9,802 nt of DNA from an uncultured Gemmatimonadota bacterium (GTDB lineage Bacteria > Gemmatimonadota > Gemmatimonadetes > Longimicrobiales > Gaopeijiaceae): positions 1 through 9,802 of the forward strand of contig CAKZOQ010000416.1 of NCBI GenBank assembly GCA_937136445.1. Direction: 5' to 3'. The position numbers and the translations under genes were made by a program. The notes beneath the pieces are model-generated. The model saw only the letters and a program-made list of their open reading frames with translations, was not told the DNA's origin and made no database searches. Below are positions 6,824-9,802 of the stretch, in pieces (the stretch's first letter is position 1; each line of letters starts with the position of its first letter).

Positions 6824-7390
6824 ATGGATCATCGAAAGCGACTCAAAGAGCTCCTGGTGGAGCGTTCCGTGCGACTCGGGGATTTTACCCTCGCCAGCGG
6901 GGCACGTTCGTCCTACTACGTCGATGCCCGCCGCACCGCCATGTGCGCCGAAGGGCAGATGCTGGTGGGTCGGCTGGGATTCCAGGCGGTTCTCGAGCAC
7001 GACCTCGACGTGACCCACGTGGGTGGGCTGACCATGGGGGCGGACCCCGTGTCCTACGCCGTGGCCCACCGGAGCTGGCTGGAGGGACGGCCGCTGGATG
7101 CCTTCAGCGTTCGTAAGAAAGCGAAGGAGCACGGCACGGGCCAGCGGATCGAAGGTGGACTCCCCGACGAGGCCCGGTGCCTGGTCGTGGAGGATTCCAT
7201 GACCACCGGCGGTTCCGCCCTCCAGGCCGTGGAGGTTCTCCGCGGCGCTGGAGCCACCGTAGAGACCGTCCTGACGCTGGTGGACCGGGAGGAGGGAGGC
7301 CGCCGGCGCCTGGCCGAGGCGGGGATCGTACTCGTGGCCCTCTTCACCGGCTCCGAACTCCTGGAGGCCGCCGGAGGTTCGCCAGGCTGA
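6824..7390 (+). CDS. pyrE: Orotate phosphoribosyltransferase
   Basis: This cytoplasmic enzyme makes orotidine 5'-phosphate from orotate and PRPP, the fifth step of UMP synthesis. It has 188 residues, within the family range. Key features are FTLASGARSSYYVDAR (21-36, orotate and phosphate contacts); GGLTMGADPVSYAVA (67-81); the flexible catalytic loop RKKAKEHGTG (97-106) with Lys98, Lys99, Lys101 and His103; and the PRPP-binding loop LVVEDSMTTGGS (120-131) with Glu123 and Asp124. The ATG at 6824 gives the typical short N-terminal helix; the frame is open far upstream but only as the antisense of the lipoprotein gene. No good Shine-Dalgarno is visible. The gene stands alone between dnaN (convergent) and the two-component operon (divergent, 30 bp apart), away from other pyr genes in this window. 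If the origin is at about 8.6 kb, it is transcribed towards the origin, against the fork. Confidence 0.95.
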   Translation: MDHRKRLKELLVERSVRLGDFTLASGARSSYYVDARRTAMCAEGQMLVGRLGFQAVLEHDLDVTHVGGLTMGADPVSYAVAHRSWLEGRPLDAFSVRKKAKEHGTGQRIEGGLPDEARCLVVEDSMTTGGSALQAVEVLRGAGATVETVLTLVDREEGGRRRLAEAGIVLVALFTGSELLEAAGGSPG

Positions 7391-7401
7391 GGCGAGCTCA
7401 G
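7387..7401. other. Short inverted repeat spanning both convergent stop codons of pyrE and dnaN
   Basis: CTGAG (7387-7391) and CTCAG (7397-7401) form a 5-bp stem with a 5-nt loop. Each arm contains one of the two convergent TGA stops (pyrE 7388-7390; dnaN 7400-7398). There is no T-tract on either side and the stem is short, so intrinsic termination is doubtful. The gap between the genes is only 7 bp, and no better terminator is present. Confidence 0.25.
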
Positions 7402-8510
7402 TCCAGGAGACGCAGCGGCATCACCAGGCAGAGGTAGTCCAGCGTTTCGCCCTCGGCGGGAACCGGCTCGAGGGTGGCGGCGCGCTCCGGTGCCTTGAAG
7501 GCCAGCTTCACCTCCTCCGTGGGCATGTAGCGCAGCACTTCCAGGAGGTAGTTGGCGTTGAAGCCGATCTCCAGCTCGCCGCCCTGGTAGCTGAGCTCCA
7601 GCTCGTCGTGGCCCTCCCCCAGATCCGGGGTGAGGACGTTGAGGTGGACCCGGTCGTCTTCGAAGGTCATCCGGATGCGGTGGGTCTGGTCGGAAGCCAC
7701 CACCGCCATCCGGCGCACCGCCGACTCCAACGACTTCTTCTCCACCACCGCGATGCGGTCGTTGTCCTTGGGGATGACCTGCTCGTAGTTCGGGTAGCTC
7801 CCCTCGATGAGCCGGGTGAAGACCTCGGTGCTCTCTGCACGGAAGCCAAGGTGGTTGCCGTTCTTGGCCACCCGCAGGTCATCGCCCTCCTTGAAGAGCC
7901 GCTGCACTTGCGAGAGCGCTGCAGGCGGGACGATGAAGTCTGCCGAGGGGGATTCCGATGCCTCGGCCGGGAGGGTCATGCGGGCCAGACGGTGGCCGTT
8001 CGTGGCCACCATGGTCATGGCACCGTCCCGCAGCTCCCAGAGGACGCCGTTCAGGATGGGCCGGCTCTCCTCGGTGGAGACGGCGAAGGAGGTGTGGCGG
8101 ATCAACCGGTGGAGTGCCGTGCCCTCCACTTCCCAGCCGTCCGCGAAGTCGATCTCCGGGAGCGAGGGGAACTCGTCGGCGGGGAGCCCGTTGAGCTTGA
8201 ACCGGCTGCGTCCGCACTCCAGCTCGATCTGATCGCCCCGGGTGGTGATCTCCACCGGCTGCTCCGGGAGCTCGCGGGTGATCTCCTGGAGCTTCTTTCC
8301 CGGCGCCGTCAGGTTGCCCGGCTCCTTCACCTCCGCCGGCACCTTCACCCGAACCGCCACGTCCAGGTCCGTTCCACTCATCCACACGCCATCGTCCTTG
8401 GCCTCGAAGAGGATGTTGGAGAGGACCGGGAGCGTCGTCTTGGAGGGGATGCTCGCGGAGACGGCCGCCAGGCCGGAGTGAAGATTCTGCCTGGTGATCT
8501 GGAAGTTCAT
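7398..8510 (-). CDS. dnaN: DNA polymerase III beta subunit (sliding clamp)
   Basis: A complete 370-residue clamp subunit, close to the family's usual 366-380. It dimerises into a ring around DNA and tethers the replicative polymerase, clamp loader and repair proteins. The N-terminus MNFQITRQNLHSGLAAVSASIPSK and the following TLPVLSNILFEA are characteristic of domain 1. TEESRPILNGVLWE, VATNGHRLAR and SYPNYEQVIP mark domain 2 and its junction with domain 3. GFNANYLLEVLRYM and the C-terminal YLCLVMPLRLLD form the hydrophobic pocket that binds client peptides. The ATG has an AGGAG 10 nt upstream. It is downstream of dnaA on the same strand, with the origin between them, and is read co-directionally with a fork leaving the origin leftwards. 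recF, often next, is absent; pyrE converges instead. Confidence 0.97.
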   Translation of the reverse strand: MNFQITRQNLHSGLAAVSASIPSKTTLPVLSNILFEAKDDGVWMSGTDLDVAVRVKVPAEVKEPGNLTAPGKKLQEITRELPEQPVEITTRGDQIELECGRSRFKLNGLPADEFPSLPEIDFADGWEVEGTALHRLIRHTSFAVSTEESRPILNGVLWELRDGAMTMVATNGHRLARMTLPAEASESPSADFIVPPAALSQVQRLFKEGDDLRVAKNGNHLGFRAESTEVFTRLIEGSYPNYEQVIPKDNDRIAVVEKKSLESAVRRMAVVASDQTHRIRMTFEDDRVHLNVLTPDLGEGHDELELSYQGGELEIGFNANYLLEVLRYMPTEEVKLAFKAPERAATLEPVPAEGETLDYLCLVMPLRLLD

Positions 8511-8520
8511 GGAGCTGCGA

Positions 8521-8525
8521 CTCCT
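8521..8525 (-). promoter_or_regulatory. Ribosome binding site of dnaN
   Basis: On the minus strand AGGAG is followed by 10 nt and the ATG at 8510. It is the only good Shine-Dalgarno match near the start and agrees with the conserved N-terminus. Confidence 0.6.
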
Positions 8526-8576
8526 GGCTGGGATGCCGGGGCTGGACGAAGCGTCGGGACGTCGGCCGAGGGGCCG

Positions 8577-8585
8577 TTTCCCACA
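8577..8585 (+). other. DnaA-box-like 9-mer TTTCCCACA
   Basis: It has two mismatches to TTATCCACA and lies on the dnaN side of the AT-rich tract. The 10-mer GTTTCCCACA (8576-8585) recurs exactly in the opposite orientation at 8796-8787. That repetition is better evidence for a DnaA site than the consensus score alone. Confidence 0.5.
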
Positions 8586-8600
8586 TGCCTGGAAACTACT

Positions 8601-8628
8601 CTTGTAGGTATTTAAAAAACACTAGTAA
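8601..8628 (-). promoter_or_regulatory. Possible housekeeping-sigma promoter for dnaN
   Basis: On the minus strand TTACTA (8628-8623) and TACAAG (8606-8601) resemble -35 and -10 hexamers (4 of 6 each) with a 16-bp spacer. It overlaps the trios and AT tract, so transcription and origin opening would compete. AT-rich DNA gives such matches easily. Alternatively dnaN may be transcribed from the dnaA promoter, which is outside the window. Confidence 0.2.
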
Positions 8629-8655
8629 TAGTAGAGGCTGTGGATCTGTGGAGAG
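8605..8655 (-). other. Origin unwinding module: AT-rich tract, DnaA-trios, GC spacer, tandem DnaA boxes
   Basis: Read on the minus strand from 8655 downwards, the order is: two DnaA-like boxes CTCTCCACA and AGATCCACA (sharing base 8647); the spacer GCCT (8638-8635); then CTACTATTACTA (8634-8623); then the AT tract (8622-8605). On the plus strand read 3'-5', the trio segment is GAT-GAT-AAT-GAT, four successive matches to the DnaA-trio consensus 3'-(G/A)A(T/A)-5'. In the B. subtilis basal unwinding system, DnaA loads from double-stranded boxes onto the trio strand to open the AT tract. Every element is here in the same order and in the same orientation relative to dnaA and dnaN. Strand opening is therefore predicted at about 8605-8622. 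Confidence 0.75.
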
Positions 8656-8724
8656 CGCGAGCCGAACAGCCACCCATCCCTTCCATGGCAGGGGCTTCCG
8701 GGCTTCGGAGGTGTGTGGAGGGTC

Positions 8725-8733
8725 CGTGGGAAA
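8725..8733 (-). other. Weak DnaA-box-like 9-mer TTTCCCACG
   Basis: On the minus strand this differs from the two TTTCCCACA copies only at the last base. It could be a low-affinity DnaA-ATP site in the box cluster or a chance match. Confidence 0.3.
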
Positions 8734-8776
8734 GGGGAGCGGGAATGCCCGGTCGTCCCAGCTCGGTGCCGTCCGA

Positions 8777-8795
8777 TGTGGACGAGTGTGGGAAA
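8777..8795 (-). other. Pair of DnaA-box-like 9-mers on one helical face
   Basis: TCGTCCACA (8777-8785) and TTTCCCACA (8787-8795), both reading on the minus strand, begin 10 bp apart, close to one helical turn. Each has two mismatches to TTATCCACA; the first has only one mismatch to the TTGTCCACA variant used by high-GC actinobacteria. They lie on the dnaA side of the unwinding module. Confidence 0.5.
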
Positions 8796-8872
8796 CTCCC
8801 CGGTACTCCCCATCGCTTTCCACGACCTCTCCACGTGGCCTCTGCGGGGTCGAGGTCCGGAGGCGGAGGTCC

Positions 8873-9802
8873 TCACTGCGGCCGACCCTTCAACTCCTCG
8901 CGGGCGGCCTCCACCTGTCGACGGAAGTCCGGGTCCTTCTCCATCTCCTCCTCCACCCGGTTGATGCTGTGGATGACGGTGGAATGGTCCCGGCCGCCGA
9001 AGAACTTGCCGATGCGGACGAGTGACGTGTCCAGAGCCTCCCGGATGAGGTACATGGCCACCTGGCGTGGCACGGTGATGTCCTTGGTCCGGCGCTTGGA
9101 GGCCAGGGCGTCCGGCCGGACCCGCCACCTGTCCGCCACCACCTCGCGGATGCGCTCCGGAGAGAGCACCGGACCCTTCACCTCCCGACCCAGGACGCCC
9201 TTGAGGGCGGTCTCCGCGAGCTGGGGGGTGAGCTCCTGGTGGGTGAGGGAGGAGTAGGCCAGGAGCTTGATGACCGCGCCCTCGAGCTCGCGCACGGAGG
9301 CGGTGCAGTGGTGGGCGATGAAGTCGATGACCTCGTCGCTGAGGGTGAGCCCGTCGTCGGCGGCTTTCTTCCGGAGGATGGCCATCCGGGTCTCGTAGTC
9401 CGGGGCCTTGATGTCCGCGACCAGCCCCCACTCGAAGCGGGAGATGAGCCGCGCCTCCAGCCCGGGGATGTCCTTCGGCGGGCGATCCGAGGTGAGGATG
9501 ATCTGCCGGTGCGCGTCGTAGAGGGCGTTGAAGGTGTGGAAGAACTCCTCCTGGGTCCGCTCCTTCCCCTCGAGGAAGTGCACGTCGTCCACCAGAAGGA
9601 GGTCCATGTCGCGGTACTTCCGACGGAAGGCCGCCATGGAGCCCGACTGGATGGAGGTGACGAGCTCGTTGGTGAACTGCTCGGAGGAGAGGTAGGCGAT
9701 GCGGCGCCTGGGGTCCTCCTCCAGGAGGCGGTGGCCGATGGCGTGCATGAGGTGGGTCTTGCCCAGCCCGACGCCCCCGTAGAGGAAGAGGGGGTTGTAG
9801 GC
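8873..9802 (-). CDS. dnaA: Chromosomal replication initiator DnaA, 5' end outside window
   Basis: The last 309 codons of dnaA; the frame runs open to the right edge (first codons AYNPLFLYGG), so an apparent ATG at 9748 is internal. Domain III, the AAA+ ATPase, shows Walker A GGVGLGKTH, the initiator region around SSEQFTNELV, Walker B LLLVDDVHFL, sensor 1 ILTSDRPP, the arginine-finger box ARLISRFEWGL and sensor 2 in the SVRELEGAV region. Domain IV, which binds DnaA boxes, carries RRTKDITVPRQVAMYLIREA and the signature FFGGRDHSTVIHSI. DnaA bound to ATP would assemble at the adjacent origin and unwind it. The gene ends in LKGRPQ, 362 bp before the dnaN start. The N-terminal domains I-II and the dnaA promoter cannot be seen. 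Nothing in the visible part is degenerate. Confidence 0.98.
   Translation of the reverse strand, partial: AYNPLFLYGGVGLGKTHLMHAIGHRLLEEDPRRRIAYLSSEQFTNELVTSIQSGSMAAFRRKYRDMDLLLVDDVHFLEGKERTQEEFFHTFNALYDAHRQIILTSDRPPKDIPGLEARLISRFEWGLVADIKAPDYETRMAILRKKAADDGLTLSDEVIDFIAHHCTASVRELEGAVIKLLAYSSLTHQELTPQLAETALKGVLGREVKGPVLSPERIREVVADRWRVRPDALASKRRTKDITVPRQVAMYLIREALDTSLVRIGKFFGGRDHSTVIHSINRVEEEMEKDPDFRRQVEAAREELKGRPQ

Larger units (their letters stand above)
8511..8872. other. oriC: Putative chromosomal replication origin (oriC) between dnaA and dnaN
   Basis: This 362-bp gap is the only sizeable non-coding stretch in the window, and it lies between dnaA and dnaN, a common origin site. It combines an AT-rich tract in otherwise very GC-rich DNA (23 of 30 bases A/T at 8605-8634), a DnaA-trio-like run next to it, and several 9-mers near the DnaA box consensus TTATCCACA. 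The 9-mers, written 5'-3' on the strand where they read, are TTTCCCACA (8577-8585, +), AGATCCACA (8639-8647, -), CTCTCCACA (8647-8655, -), CCCTCCACA (8714-8722, -, weak), TCGTCCACA (8777-8785, -) and TTTCCCACA (8787-8795, -). None is a perfect consensus box. Any dnaN promoter must also lie here or within dnaA. A palindrome CCACGTGG occurs at 8831-8838. Nothing else was found in the stretch. Confidence 0.85.

Noticed and set aside
6770..6830. Sigma-54 promoter on the minus strand driving the kinase operon (autoregulation)
   Set aside because: I looked for GG-N10-GC with TTGC(A/T) upstream of 6793 on the minus strand and found no acceptable match.
6794..7132. Upstream extension of the lipoprotein by about 113 residues
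   Set aside because: It would be antisense to pyrE and would bury the signal peptide and lipobox in the middle of the protein.
8596..8823. Small minus-strand frame of 75 codons within the origin spacer
   Set aside because: The product has no recognisable feature, there is no good ribosome site, and the sequence is better explained by DnaA boxes, trios and the AT tract.
8585..9025. Plus-strand frame of 146 codons across the origin and the dnaA 3' end
   Set aside because: It is Ser/Arg-rich with no motif. It crosses the DnaA boxes and is antisense to conserved dnaA domain IV.

Overview
This is a GC-rich bacterial window with dense coding. It holds one end of a chromosomal replication-origin neighbourhood: the 3' two-thirds of dnaA, a dnaA-dnaN intergenic region that reads as oriC, and a complete dnaN. 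The organism is a diderm (Gram-negative-type envelope). A predicted outer-membrane beta-barrel ends in Phe, a lipoprotein carries a lipobox, and there are Sec signal peptides. Base composition and the character of the envelope proteins would suit Gemmatimonadota or a similar high-GC diderm phylum, but nothing seen here fixes the taxon.

Layout, left to right. Positions 2-46 hold the last codons of an unidentified gene. Positions 57-887 (+) encode a phosphopantetheinyl transferase. It converges on a five-gene minus-strand cluster (6793 down to 884) and shares a CTAG stop palindrome with the last gene of that cluster. In transcription order the cluster encodes: a lipoprotein with a PrcB-like C-terminal domain; a membrane sensor histidine kinase; an NtrC-type sigma-54 activator response regulator; an exported coiled-coil protein; and an outer-membrane beta-barrel. 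Gene junctions are a 7-bp gap and then overlaps of 8, 4 and 4 bp, so this is almost certainly one translationally coupled operon. Positions 6824-7390 (+) encode pyrE, divergent from the operon with only 30 bp between start codons. dnaN (7398-8510, -) converges on pyrE with a 7-bp gap. The 362-bp region 8511-8872 is the origin, and dnaA (8873-9802, -) runs off the right edge without its 5' end.

How the parts work together. DnaA would bind the 9-mers in 8577-8795 and open the AT-rich tract at 8605-8622 through the adjacent DnaA-trio element (8623-8634). DnaN is the sliding clamp loaded onto the opened forks. This order (DnaA boxes, short GC spacer, trios, AT tract, then dnaN) is the basal unwinding layout known from Bacillus subtilis, here in a very GC-rich diderm. 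The five-gene operon looks like a self-contained envelope-sensing module: a surface or periplasmic lipoprotein, a kinase with a periplasmic sensor domain, a sigma-54 activator, and two envelope proteins of unknown function that may be structure or effector. Its signal and regulon cannot be read from this window. No mobile elements, CRISPR arrays, tRNAs or rRNAs were seen.
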